DNA from: Phoronis australis
Taxonomy: Eukaryota > Phoronida > Phoronidae
Length of the DNA: 64,000 bases
Assembly (NCBI GenBank): GCA_002633005.1
Contig: NMRA01000254.1
Coordinates: 222,124-286,123, forward strand
Reading direction: 5' to 3'
This document shows, piece by piece, positions 18,301-26,950 of this stretch. Numbering within the stretch: the stretch's first letter is position 1; the number at the start of each line of letters is the position of its first letter. The position numbers and the translations under genes are program-made. Under the pieces are notes generated by a model that did not search any database, was not told where the DNA came from, and saw only the letters and a program-made list of their open reading frames with translations.

Positions 18301-20733
18301 CTTTAGATTTTAAAAGTGTCCTAAATCAGGTGCAAATTTTAAGGAAAGAAGTCCTAGAATGTGTTACTACCCCAATTTATTCCTATGCATCTGTTATCAC
18401 TGATTTTTCAGATATGGGACTTTGAAAGCGGTCAGCCATTGGAAATGGCCGATGGTCAAATGTGTTCTGCCATAGCCATGATGTCTGATGGACGACGCGT
18501 GGTGCTGGGACGAACAGACAAGTTTGGAAATGCCACTCACGTGACCATTTATGATCTCATGGGAAACGAGACATTACGTGATATTAGGTAATGATTGAAC
18601 TGTCTAATGGTATTAATTTTGGTACTACCTAAATTATTACTATAGAAATTGCAGGAGGGATCTGTTTTCACAGTTAGTGTTGTGGTGAGTTTATTTTTAA
18701 TTCAAGTAGACTAGTTTTTTGGTTTGATTTAGCTGTTTTTCATGTACTTGATTTTAGCATTTTACGTGCAGATTTTTCATTTCCGAAAGAAAAAAGTATG
18801 CTGTTCAAAAAATTGATTTTTGTCACCCACACAAAATATCTGAACACACTAGGAAACATTTTTCTGTGTTAAGTGGAAGTATTATTTGTACATGCCAAGT
18901 TTTGGTCACCATGTAGTTGCCATTGGCAACTACTGTATTCTCGCGTAATAAATGTTATATCTGTACATGGCGCAGGTACGACGGAGGTGTTGGGATCGCT
19001 GACAGCGTCACGTGTCTCCATCTGTCACCTGATGACAGGTATGTCATCGCTGGCTTCAACAACTCGTATGACGGGAATGCCAATTTTGTCGTCTTCGATC
19101 TCAGTGTTAGTGACCACATCGCTGTCGACCCCAAGATTATCGCTCTTGATGCCGAGCCTCAGTGTACAGCTATCTTGGACACTCACGAAGCTGTGACTGG
19201 TACGTGTTGCAAGGTTCTGTAGCAGTGTGATCCTTTTCGGGAATTGCAACTTTCTCTCGTTCAGTGGCCATGCCAGACAGCAGCAAAGCTGTTGTTCTCG
19301 ATTTCCTTCATATGGTAAACCATTTTCTTGTAAGACTATCGAAGACAATTAGTTAAAGCTGAATGAGAGAAATTTTTAATGATTTGTTAAAGCAAATTTA
19401 AGAAACTCAGTGCCACACTTTATAACAGTCTGCTTGAATATGATTGTGTGAAGTCTTCTAGAAAAAGGTTATGTAAGCACCCTTAATGCTCATTGTTTTT
19501 CATTGCCTAGCATCTTGCAAATGCTTGGCATCACTAAGTATGGCCTACACTACTTCTTTTACGTTTGAGTCCCACATAAAAATTGCTGTGGACTCGAGAC
19601 TTCTCATAATGGCTGCATTTTTCCCAGTGGTTGCCTTGCCAACTATGTTTCTTATACTTCTTTCATGTCATTGCAGGCACTCGCAAGGGAGAGCTGGTAA
19701 TCTGGAGCCTGCGGACCGGCAAGCCTCTACGCCAGCTCATCGGCAACACCGGGGGGACCATGACCTTGAACCGTGTTTCCGCGCTGAGCGCTCACTCAGC
19801 TGAGATAAAGGACCTTACACTGTCCAAGGATGGCCGAATATTGGTGTCAGCGTCTGCAGACGGCACGCTGAGGTCATGGTCAATGGACACAGAGAAACTA
19901 ATGCACACTCTGTCTGGACATAAGGATGAAGTAAGAATTATTGTCTCACTCGAATCTACTCTCTTGTTCCCCACTCCCCCCTCCCCTCTATCCTGTGCTC
20001 TCTGCTCACCATCCCTGCCACCCTCTCTGGTTACCTCCTTCCAGCCTCCCTACATTTCTCCTCCCTCACTCCCTCCCCCCTCCCTCCAGCTCTTCCTCTG
20101 ACTCTTCTCTCCATTCTCCCCTCCTCTCCTAAATTAAGATATTACCGATTTCATTCTTTTTACAAAAATAATTTAATTTTGAAGTTTCACAAATTAATGA
20201 AGTTTCACCGGTAGCTTTAACTGTAACATGGTTGTACTGTTGTTACTTGGCACTGATGAATATAGTATTTTTGTCATAAATATTGTCACACCCCACAATA
20301 CAAACATCATTTCACCATGTTCTACTTAACGCGTGTCATATGTCTTCCGTTATTTTCTTTTTCCCTGTCTTACTTTGGTAATTTCACGCCTATTTGTGTG
20401 TGTGTGTGTGTGTGTGTTTGTGTGAATGACTGTGTGGATGTACAACACTACAATCATTGGTCTCAAATTTAAATTATTTCTTGCCATGTGTAGGTTTGGT
20501 GCTGTGATATATCCCATGACAACGAGATGATTCTGTCAGGATCGCGTGACAGTACAATTCGACTCTGGAGGACCCGCAACGGTGCACCTATATGTCTATT
20601 CAACGCTAACATGGACATATTCTCAGTAAAGATGAGCGCCAATGCCGGAACCGTTGTTGCCCTAGGCGACAAGTTTGCGTCCAGAAAGTTGATCATGTTG
20701 CAGATAGTTCATTCAAGAAGCAGACGACATTAG
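259..20733 (+). CDS. EGF/laminin-G transmembrane receptor with cytosolic WD40 propeller (3' part, 17 exons)
   Basis: The gene is spliced from 17 exons: 259-395, 1380-1555, 3007-3175, 3740-3835, 4392-4493, 6079-6198, 7036-7214, 7527-7803, 9719-9842, 13758-14176, 14579-14833, 15365-15843, 16818-16982, 18412-18587, 18976-19199, 19677-19930 and 20494-20733. All junctions are GT-AG and the phases match across every intron, giving about 1,190 residues to the TAG. Domain order is EGF, LamG, EGF, LamG, Pro/Gly/Ala stalk, one transmembrane helix, Gly/Ala/Met- and Ser/Thr-rich linker, then roughly seven WD40 blades. EGF-LamG ectodomains are known from neurexin/CNTNAP-type adhesion receptors; WD40 propellers are protein-binding scaffolds. 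I infer a cell-surface receptor or adhesion protein whose tail recruits cytosolic partners. The 5' end with signal peptide lies off the window. I do not recognise a named orthologue. No canonical AATAAA follows the stop until 23257. Confidence 0.88.
1183..1315. repeat. Hairpin (foldback) element in an intron
   Basis: The two halves are inverted repeats. Tttacagtgttctt at about 1235-1249 pairs with aagaacactgtaaa at about 1266-1279, and aatgaattg pairs with caattcatt further out. The element looks like a small MITE. Confidence 0.7.
1380..1555 (+). CDS. Exon b: laminin G domain 1, N-terminal half
   Basis: The exon lies between ttatttcag and gtgagt, phase 1 in and phase 0 out. The translation starts [11 protein letters not shown] and includes [14 protein letters not shown] and DGQYLEV, the beta-strand pattern of neurexin-type LamG domains (GF-x-T, then G-x-L, then DG-x-Y). 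It aligns with exon 7036-7214 of the second module, where GFMT is also kept. Confidence 0.9.
1862..2103. mobile_element. MITE with CCCGTTCC terminal inverted repeats
   Basis: The left end cccgttccacgaaaactgac is matched by the inverted right end gtcagtttcttggaacggg. The interior is AT-rich with repeated acttaa words. A related, 3'-truncated copy lies at 8592-8785. No coding capacity is present. Confidence 0.75.
2215..2500. repeat. 10-bp minisatellite (tgcagtgcta)n
   Basis: About 28 units of tgcagtgcta or tgtagtgcta run in perfect 10-bp register inside an intron. Because 10 is not a multiple of 3, open frames through it are artefacts. Confidence 0.97.
3007..3175 (+). CDS. Exon c: laminin G domain 1, middle
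   Basis: The acceptor is ttatag at 3001-3006 and the donor gtagga after 3175, phase 0 to 1. The product continues LamG with [16 protein letters not shown], then [12 protein letters not shown] and a short basic stretch. The DG-x-(Y/H)-(H/R)-x-(V/Y) strand is typical of LamG. The matching strand in the second module is [15 protein letters not shown] in exon 7527-7803. Confidence 0.92.
3740..3835 (+). CDS. Exon d: laminin G domain 1, C-terminal strand
   Basis: This 96-bp exon lies between ctttttag and gtcagt, phase 1 to 1. It ends in RFNGILGG, the conserved last strand of LamG (F-x-G-I-L-G). In the second module the equivalent sequence PFDGILAG lies in the same exon as the middle strands, so the intron at 3176-3739 has no counterpart there. 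Confidence 0.9.
4392..4493 (+). CDS. Exon e: end of laminin G 1 and linker
   Basis: This exon lies between attcctgcag and gtaagt, phase 1 to 1. It opens with [12 protein letters not shown], the Y-N-(G/N) closing strand of LamG, followed by a short linker to the second EGF domain. It corresponds to exon 9719-9842 ([11 protein letters not shown]). Confidence 0.9.
5226..5552. mobile_element. Degenerate MITE
   Basis: The left end (tgcatgaaacagtccc, agggactcaactaagg) resembles the inverse of the right end (agggacttagtccttaaatt, ggggcgtttcataaatg). The copy is old and its ends imperfect. Confidence 0.5.
6079..6198 (+). CDS. Exon f: EGF-like domain 2
   Basis: The exon lies between gtttgcag and gtaagt, phase 1 to 1. 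Six cysteines sit at C-x9-C-x5-C-x5-C-x1-C-x9-C, ending YIGPYC. It aligns with the EGF exon at 259-395 in cysteine order, GPYC ending and outgoing phase. Confidence 0.93.
7036..7214 (+). CDS. Exon g: laminin G domain 2, N-terminal half
   Basis: The exon lies between cattccag and gtaagt, phase 1 to 0, the same phases as exon 1380-1555. It contains [17 protein letters not shown] and [10 protein letters not shown], the LamG strand pattern. Sequence identity to the first module is low outside GFMT, so the duplication is old. Confidence 0.93.
7527..7803 (+). CDS. Exon h: laminin G domain 2, middle and C-terminal strands
   Basis: The exon lies between attttctcag and gtaagt, phase 0 to 1. It covers what two exons (3007-3175 and 3740-3835) cover in module 1. 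It contains [28 protein letters not shown], a strand with [11 protein letters not shown], and the closing PFDGILAG. Confidence 0.94.
8592..8785. mobile_element. Second, truncated copy of the 1862-2103 MITE family
   Basis: It begins ggggcccgtttcaagaaaag and then follows the 1862-2103 copy (ttaagtttcagtcaatttta, gaagtttcaaagtttg). The right terminal repeat is missing, cut where the next element starts. Confidence 0.7.
8793..8955. mobile_element. Small MITE with TTCATACT...GTCGAC inverted ends
   Basis: Cctttcatactagcgtcgac at the left is matched inversely by gtcgacgctgcagtgcagta and tgaatgg at the right. It abuts the truncated MITE before it. Confidence 0.55.
9719..9842 (+). CDS. Exon i: end of laminin G 2 and membrane-proximal linker
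   Basis: The acceptor is acatttag at 9711-9718, with translation [19 protein letters not shown]. The donor gtatgt after 9842 gives phase 2. An alternative donor four bases downstream (gtaact) would be phase 0 and would throw the next exon out of frame, so 9842 is preferred. The exon corresponds to 4392-4493 of module 1. Confidence 0.85.
9905..9990 (+). repeat. tRNA-derived SINE head
   Basis: A polymerase III A box (tggcctagtgg, 9919-9929) and B box (ggttcgaatcc, 9963-9973) are correctly spaced. The flanking stems do not form a convincing tRNA, so this is the promoter head of a SINE rather than a functional tRNA gene. It lies in the intron between exons 9719-9842 and 13758-14176. Confidence 0.7.
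10096..10206. repeat. Hairpin with about 40-bp arms
   Basis: The arm 10096-10137 (ggttagtggtgttgttatcg, ggccaataggtgg) is nearly perfectly inverted at 10162-10206, with a short loop. Probably a foldback MITE. Confidence 0.8.
10236..11030 (+). repeat. Dispersed repeat family copy A with CTCF-like motifs
   Basis: It opens with tatgcgcccacatattta and carries periodic gccccctagtggca-type motifs at 10411, 10553, 10714, 10863 and 11006, separated by runs such as cctctgtatcttcaaagg. Related copies lie at 32366-33150 and 34980-35720. No protein is encoded. Confidence 0.8.
12837..12934. repeat. 30-bp tandem repeat, three units
   Basis: The units at 12841-12870, 12871-12900 and 12901-12930 share caaaagctgaagtccggtgg and differ at a few positions. 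The repeat is intronic. Thirty bp is a multiple of three, so both strands stay open and mimic a 10-residue protein repeat. Confidence 0.95.
13717..13738. repeat. Perfect 22-bp palindrome upstream of a splice acceptor
   Basis: Cattacataat followed immediately by attatgtaatg, ending 19 bases before the acceptor of the transmembrane exon. Confidence 0.95.
13758..14176 (+). CDS. Exon j: Pro/Gly/Ala stalk and the transmembrane helix
   Basis: The exon lies between ctttcag and gttagt, phase 2 to 1. It begins with [14 protein letters not shown], then about 60 residues of mostly Gly, Ala and Val. A hydrophobic helix from roughly [18 protein letters not shown] follows, directly succeeded by [10 protein letters not shown], a basic and cysteine-containing stop-transfer segment where the cysteines could be palmitoylated. 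A second Gly/Ala-rich stretch ends the exon. The positive charge after the helix and the EGF/LamG domains before it indicate a type I orientation. GC content is much higher than in the flanking introns. Confidence 0.9.
14579..14833 (+). CDS. Exon k: Gly/Ala/Met-rich cytoplasmic linker
   Basis: The acceptor is ttttgtag at 14571-14578, phase 1 to 1. The first 60 or so residues are repeats of the type GMAGAGAG and GGMAGAA, followed by [20 protein letters not shown] and [11 protein letters not shown]. The donor is g|gtaggt after 14833. The donor region and the last few exon bases form the first unit of a 35-bp tandem array running into the intron. Confidence 0.87.
14826..15105 (+). repeat. 35-bp tandem array, eight units, containing the exon k splice donor
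   Basis: The units start with gggagagggtaggta at 14826, 14861, 14896, 14931, 14966, 15001, 15036 and 15071. The first unit includes the last coding bases of exon 14579-14833 and its donor, so each unit repeats a donor-like gtaggt or gtaagt. Confidence 0.95.
15365..15843 (+). CDS. Exon l: Ser/Thr/Gly/Tyr/Met-rich linker and start of the WD40 propeller
   Basis: The acceptor is atttgcag, phase 1 to 0. The first 115 residues are low-complexity and rich in G, S, T, M, Y and N, with [12 protein letters not shown] and a repeated VHNY motif; many Ser/Thr/Tyr could be phosphorylated. The exon then enters the first WD40 blade: [16 protein letters not shown] ending QVWNMA. The donor is gttggt, a weak match; the next possible GT would put a stop in exon 16818-16982. 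Confidence 0.88.
16818..16982 (+). CDS. Exon m: WD40 blade 1-2 segment
   Basis: Fifty-five codons lie between tttctag and gtgggt, phase 0 to 0. It starts [20 protein letters not shown] and ends VPLRKLQ. Blade residues are degenerate, and the middle is a polar insertion rich in S, T, D and Q. Confidence 0.85.
17225..17470 (+). repeat. Dispersed repeat, copy 1
   Basis: It shares an ordered set of segments with 57480-57740: gagttgcaaac, tgttcagactcgaa, cgtcaagtg, attagacag, and a tail with agtagaatg-like words. Probably the body of a tRNA-headed SINE or similar retroposon. Confidence 0.6.
17883..18256. repeat. Head-to-head inverted pair of tRNA-derived repeats
   Basis: Arms of about 185 bp (17883-18071 and 18073-18256) match closely over aaaagatttttgccccc, cctaatgaa, ccatcagcac and the central ttaccctagattaagggtaa. 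On the minus strand the left arm has an exact A box, TGGCTCAGTGG (18003-18013); the right arm carries a B-box-like gggttagagtcccg. A transcript would form a long hairpin. Confidence 0.85.
18412..18587 (+). CDS. Exon n: WD40 blade 2
   Basis: The exon lies between tttttcag and gtaatg, phase 0 to 2. It begins [12 protein letters not shown], a clear end of a WD blade plus the turn, then [14 protein letters not shown] and VTIYDL. The intron before it (16983-18411) contains a long inverted pair of tRNA-derived repeats. Confidence 0.92.
18976..19199 (+). CDS. Exon o: WD40 blades 3-4
   Basis: The exon lies between tggcgcag and gtacgt, phase 2 to 1. It contains [18 protein letters not shown] and [10 protein letters not shown], followed by the outer strands of the next blade ([10 protein letters not shown]). 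Confidence 0.92.
19677..19930 (+). CDS. Exon p: WD40 blades 4-6
   Basis: The exon lies between cattgcag and gtaaga, phase 1 to 0. It contains [17 protein letters not shown], then the near-consensus blade [20 protein letters not shown] with [11 protein letters not shown], and starts the next blade with HTLSGHKDE. The GH dipeptide and W/F-S positions make this the clearest WD40 match in the gene. Confidence 0.95.
19960..20135 (+). repeat. Pyrimidine-rich intronic tract
   Basis: The 5' part of the last intron is almost pure C and T for about 170 bases (ccctcc, ctcctt words). Open frames in it are compositional. Confidence 0.85.
20394..20427. repeat. (TG)n microsatellite
   Basis: A run of tg dinucleotides, interrupted once, in the last intron of the receptor gene. 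Confidence 0.95.
20494..20733 (+). CDS. Exon q: last WD40 blades and stop codon
   Basis: The acceptor is catgtgtag at 20485-20493; the exon reads in phase 0 to TAG at 20731. It completes the strongest blade ([20 protein letters not shown], then [11 protein letters not shown]) and a final degenerate blade that would close the propeller. The C-terminus is basic (HSRSRRH). Confidence 0.94.
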   Translation, partial: VWCCDISHDNEMILSGSRDSTIRLWRTRNGAPICLFNANMDIFSVKMSANAGTVVALGDKFASRKLIMLQIVHSRSRRH

Positions 20734-23700
20734 ACTGTTCCAGAGACAGATGGCACTAGTTCGCTTGTTTTAAGTGCTAATTTTGTTTCTGCATTTCATT
20801 TATTTTTATGTTAAGGATAAGAAGCTCATTAATGTGTAGATTGATTTGATTTAAACTGCAACATTATATAAAGCAGTTTCTTGAGCTTTTGACATTCTTA
20901 GTCGTTAGTAATTGTTTCTCAAATCTGGGTTTGTGTGAGGAAAGCTGTGTACTAAACTTACAATGGCAGTCAATTGAACAAAGTGTATGACAAAGTTATG
21001 ACTGCGAGATGATGAATCACTGTTGTTGACAGCACTCTCTATTGAGGCGTATGGTAATCAATGGTTGTCTGTTAGGTGGAGCCAGATTGGTTGGTTTGTT
21101 CTGGCATGCCTGATTGGTTGGTTTGGGTTAATACTGAACATGTTTTGTAACAATGCTGTTTTTAAAATGGAGAAAAAGATTAATATAGACATAAATATAC
21201 CGTAAATTTGTGAAATAACGCCCTGGGTGCTTAAATTAGGAAACTGTAAAATGGTGAGGGGGGGGGGGCACTTGCATCAAAAATTAAAAACCAGATTGCG
21301 AGTTTTTCGTTTTTACTCAATGGTCAAGGTAAAATGCTAAATATTTCTTTGTCTATATTTGTCTTTTTACCCATTTTAATTTTATGTTTTAGCTGGTCAT
21401 AGCTGGTAACTATTTACACCTTGATGAAAGCTATTCTTGTTGTAGATGTAGTAGTTTTTTAAAACCATTTTGAATCTGTGTAATAATATATATTTCTTGT
21501 GTTATTACTATATTTTTGTTTATTTCGTTTACTAATTGCTTTTTAATTATTATTTATCGCAGACTTGCCAACTTGCTTGAGGAATCAAATTACTAGATCT
21601 GGTGGTCTACTGTTTTTTATTTTGCATAATATTTCCACGGTCTCTATTGGTTTCAGTGGAAAAGGATCTGAGCAGGTACTGGCTTTTCATCATGAGATCA
21701 AAGTTGCATAAAGTTTTAGTTGTTTGTAGTGAGTTCAAATGCAATTTGTGTCTATGCGAAATGATCAAGAAAACTTGTGGAACTGTTACATGTAATAGTT
21801 TAAATTTGCACCCCTGTGTAATTTGAGAGTTGTGAAATCAAACAAATGAATTGGAGTACAAAGTCATGTTTTTGATTGCTGTAATTTTTCATGCCCACAT
21901 ATTTATCACCCAATTTGTCAGAAAAGTGGAATTGTGGTGTCAGAACTCTCAATACAAACAGTTACAAAAATCTTTTAGCGGTGGCTTCAACTTTGCATAA
22001 AATTGTCATGAAACAACACAGGACAATTATGAGCATTTATAACTGGGCAAACTACTGGAAGAAAAACAGTACGTGACTTTGTGCTACAAAACCGTCAACA
22101 GTGCCATTCTAATTCTATTGGTTTGTGGTGCTACTGTACACTTAATCGTTTGCTGTTTAGCGGTGGTGAGGCTGTGAATATTAAATATTCTCGGCTGAAA
22201 ATGTTGTTCTTGGACTATCTCGTATGAAATACAGGCAGTTCAACTAGTTCTTGTAGGTTATTTAAATTCTTGAAGCCTGTTAGCTTGGGTGGTACTATAA
22301 TAGGCCATTGTGTATACTGCTTGTTTTTGTCATAGAATTGCAGAAGCTGTTGCTCTGTTGCTTAGCTACTAATTGTTAATTATTAACTCTGTTTTTTGGT
22401 GGTTTGATTTATATTTTGCATTCACCACCAAATGGTAGAACTCATCGCCAACTGTTGTTTTTGGTGTGCAATCACTTGACTTGAGAATTCCTTGCAGAAG
22501 TGGACATTTGAGCTGTGTGACCTTTTTCATGGATCTCTCAAAAGCAATTGATAAAGTTCCCTTTCATATTGATGGCAGGTGGCCCCTACCTAAGTCACTG
22601 TGACAATAGCTTTGATGTCACAGTTACTTGCGAGCTGTCTAGGGTTGCGGCAGTTTCGAACATTTTGATTTCAATCATCAGCTTTGTATATAGTAAAGAC
22701 TCACCAATTTCCACAAAGATATTAGCCAAAATTGACCTTTATTGTTCAAAGTTCAAAGGCCTCTGACCGACAGTTTCTCAAAACATTGTCTGGTAGTAGG
22801 TATGGTATAGAGGTATGATTTAGTTTGCTTCTCTTATATGAATAATGAATAATGAATAATCGACTTTTCCGCTATATTGTGCCCTAAATTGGTGTGGTTT
22901 TATTTTATCATTAACTTCTTAACAAGGCAGTTCTCGTCCACACTCTTGTGCTATTTCGATGCAGTCGGAAATTTCCTGTCTGTTTGCTTTCATTTTTTGT
23001 GGTGATTATGGTAGATTGTACTAGTTTTCAGTCTGCAGAGTATAGGCGAAAAACAACGACTTGTGCCAGTGATTGTACGAGGTGGTGGGCGAGTCAATTC
23101 AAAAGCTGGCCCTTCATTGCAGCGGTTGTTGCGATCTTAAATCAGGTGGTTGTAAACCATTAGTGAATGCTCGCTTCCCACAGTATGTGAACTGTGAATC
23201 TCGTGTTAGTACTATTATCATCATTGTGACCTTTACTATTTTTATTATTATTTTGAAATAAAATATTGCTTACATTAAATTTAGTGATTCTTTTCTTAAT
23301 CAGCACAAACTTACGCATTCACCGGGTAAATTCGAGGATTTGGCATGTTTTTTCTTTAGCGTTTTCCTTAGTCCTGGAGAAAATACACGGCTTTTTACCG
23401 AAAGGACTGTTTGTAGCGGAAAGGTGTTTTGGTGTTGTTTCATATTAATTAACAAATTGTCGGAATTCTCGTTGTCGGTTGGGGTCTAACGATGTTGCTC
23501 ATTCTTCGGTGTTCCCATCAGAGGGTTAGAGTAGTGCATGTTTCAAACCATGTTCATGTAACCTTCAAACAGGGATCTTGTTTCCGAATTAATTTCAGTT
23601 GGATACCTCGTCTGCACGTTCCACAGATTTCGATAACCTTGCCTTGCGACTGTAAATGACAGATAAATATTGAACGAAATGAGCTATCACCAATAAATTA

Positions 23701-23878
23701 ACCAAACCTGGCTTGGTGGTGGTGGTAGGGTCCGCTGACCACGGATCGAGGCACCAAAGAAATAAATAAAAATACAATGTTACAAAATTAGGTGATAATG
23801 TAATTTAGAACTACTTGTAAAAAGACCACAGTGTAGGAGAGATTATCGAAAACAGTTACACACGAAGCAGTTGAAAAT
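20734..23878 (+). other. 3' flank and possible long 3' UTR of the receptor gene
   Basis: No gene is recognised. There is a run of about 11 G near 21258. The first canonical AATAAA on this strand after the stop is at 23257-23262, with a weaker ATTAAA near 22183, so the UTR may be long or may use a variant signal. Confidence 0.4.
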
Positions 23879-25745
23879 AGTGCACTGATACGCAGTAATT
23901 GTTACATTTTACGCCAATGATTGTTACATTTTACGTTGCTAGGCCTCTCCTAAAATGTAACAAGTTGTTACATTTTATGTAATTTTACAATTTATGTCAA
24001 ATGCACACGCGAGAAATGTACCACTGTTACATTTTACGAAAGCGACGTCATATTTCATGAGTTTGCATGGTACACGGAGGAAAACGCGTTCTCGGATTGT
24101 TTGAATGAAATTCTATCAAGTGTGCCAGCTCAAATTTATAGATGTGTCCATATGTGCTTTCTATTGTTTTGTAACCTGGGTACTTTCTTGGTATAGTCAA
24201 AAATGTAGCCGTACAGTTTCAATTCCAGACGAAAGAAATTTCCAGGATCAGTTAACAAGTTTTTTTATTGTTAAATCGTTCTTGCAATCTTTTGTGGGCG
24301 GTCGCAGGTAACACCCAATTATGTGTCTGGCATTACAGTAAAAACACTTCCCTTGGTACCTCGTAAGGACAGAAACAATGACAGCGTATTCAATTTCGGG
24401 AGCCAATTTGATAGAAAAATACCCGTTTTAATACACGGTAGCTGGATTTATTTCAGCCAGTGTTTTATTGCCTTGGAATCGTGGCTAATGCTCCACACGA
24501 ATGAGACAAGACCAAAGTTTCTGATGCGGACGGGTTGTGTTTACCATCTTAGTTACGAACGATAATTTCTGGTGGAACGTGTTTTGAAGAGCTAAAAGCT
24601 GAAAGAAATATAATGGTTCCTATGATGCTAAACCTGTCTGAAATAGCGGTGGTAACAGCTAATCAACCGTGACGTGTATGCGTAAAATGGGAGGCCTAGG
24701 TGGGGAAATAAGAAATATTTTGCCACTCTGAAAGGACACGGTCATTTTGCTCATACCGCGTGTAGGTCGATAGTTTAAAGGGGCAACACTCCGAAAAAAG
24801 CTGACTGGAGGCCTTGTGGACTTCCAAAACATGCACTTTCTCTTTCTATTATCTTTTAAGATAAAAAAAATCAATGAAAATTGGTATTTGGTCAATGATC
24901 GTTAGTCCAAACTAGGAACCAGGTTCCTATGTCCGAAGCACATATACATGTAAATAAAGACAGAGTCTGGACATTCTAGTATTAATGGACGTGAAGTCAC
25001 GTGTCTCATGAGGCGCCATTTTTGTGTTGCAGCTCGCTGCCAACAACACGCATGGTTGTAGACAAATAAAGATGTTTGGTATATTAAACGTTTTGCTACA
25101 CCGAGATGATTTTAAAATCTTTGACGATCATGACGTATTAGCACTTTGCTAAAACATGTATTATTTTTATTGCACTGTGTCATTGTTAAATAAATTCAAA
25201 AATATCAACAATGATAACAATAATGATAACGATACCGATAACTAGTAACAGTAGTGAAAGTAGTAATAGTAGTAATGGTAGTAATAGCAATAATAATAAT
25301 ATAATAGTAATAAAATGATAATGGGTATCCGTGTCAGTCTGGAGGGCATTCCTGTAGAGGAGGTATACGAAAAGTGCCGCCCAAAAGGATGCTTTTTCAT
25401 AGCAAAAATGCTCTCCAATATGGTGCCATTTATAACAAAATTATCTAAAGGGTGCCTTTTATGAACAGAAATGTGTGAAAATTGGAATTTGTACGCAAAA
25501 TTAGTCTCTAAATGGGCCAATATTTTGTCCAAGCCCACACTCTAAACGATAAGTATTCAAATTTTTCGGGCGCCACCCCTCGTCTAAAAATACTCGAGTG
25601 TCCCCGGCCGTGTCATATACTACTTGTTCCTGATTTTAGTCATTTTCTTTGAAATATGACATAGGTTTCGTAAAATGTAACAATAGTACATTTCTCACAT
25701 GTGCATTAGACATAAATGCCACACTTTACGGCGTATCGGTGCACT
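23879..25745. mobile_element. Non-autonomous DNA transposon with long terminal inverted repeats
   Basis: The left end (23879-24058) and right end (25647-25745) are inverted copies, sharing agtgcac-gatacgc, aatgcaca-g-gagaaatgta, ttgttacattttacgaaa and gtcatattt. The left end has about 75 extra bases with further gttacattttacg words in both orientations. I find no transposase reading frame, and no clear target-site duplication is visible. The interior (24060-25640) includes a decayed trinucleotide-rich stretch at 25200-25320. Confidence 0.75.
25200..25320. repeat. Decayed AAT/AGT-type simple repeat
   Basis: Imperfect runs of ataatg, agtagt and aataat inside the 23.9-25.7 kb element. Confidence 0.85.
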
Positions 25746-26950
25746 CAAGTTCATAACTTTCAAAACAAACGTTCGTAAAATAATTTATAACAGAGGATAA
25801 CGCATGGGTAAATCTGGAAGAGTATAAGAAGAATTGTCAAGAATTTTTGAGTAAATTTTGATAACTCCTTGCACGTACTAAGTCTGTTTAGGCCGTAGTC
25901 ACAGCTCTCCTATCTTTCACCTCCGTGACCACTTTCTGGGGGAAACGGGAACTTTGCATTAAACCCATCTACACATGTTCAAAAGTCAATTTCAAAAAAG
26001 TTCCCAAGAATACACTTGCACGTTTAGTTAGAATTTTAATTTAAAAGTTGGAAAAAATATAACCTCAATTAATGTGTTAGCCACCAGGTGTCAGCGCAAT
26101 CAAATGCCAGAAAAATCTTGAGTCCATACCTTTCCCCTTCAAAAGCCGTCTGCTTGGCAAGAAAACATTCATCAGAGGACAGGCAGCAGATGTTATCCTG
26201 CTGGCTTAATAGCTAGATTGTTTACTGCTACTGACTACATTGGATAGTATCAATTCTTGGATGGGTGTTCAAGTAATAGGCAACCACCAAGGACCAAGGC
26301 TCAAAAAACAGCAGACAGCAGAATTGAGGAAAGCCAAATCAAGTGGGCACGAGTGTCATCGTAATGAAACAATTCTTGGCACATTCCTGAATCATTTTGT
26401 GTTTCGCAAAGAACAGTTTTGGGAGAGCTAGGACCATGAATTATTGAACGAGTGTGCGACTTCACAATAGACTGGCAAGATGTCTGCCCCTTGCAGCATT
26501 CATGTGTCAGGTTCTGCTCAAATTTCTGAGCTGGAATTTTCAGATATTACCTGGTCTAAGGCTACTACAAACAAACGTATCAACATTGCGTGCAGGAGAA
26601 GTATCATTGCTGAAAAGTTTTTAAGTTTTTGTGAAAAAACAGAGCTCTTGTCATGCGCGCACCCAAGGGTGGGGGGGCTTGAACGAGCCTCCTCCATTTG
26701 GTAAAGCGGGTAAAAAGGTCAGCCTCAGAGAAACAAAAACTCCAAAACAGTTGAAAACGAGACAAAAGTTCATTAAAAAGGCAGGAACTACCAAAACTCG
26801 GCGAACGCACAATTCGTAGCTCTGAAGTACCCCGTGAATCTTAGTGAATGTCCACATTCTCAAAAACTCGAGCCCCCCATTCATTAGGCTTGGTGTGCCC
26901 ATGCTTCTATCACAAGCAGTGTTAAAGACACTTAACAGATATAACAACAA

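Noticed and set aside
20000-20132. Ser/Pro-rich frame after exon 19677-19930
   Set aside because: It is a pyrimidine-rich intron tract; the exon ends at a good gtaaga donor, and the next exon continues the WD40 blade in frame.
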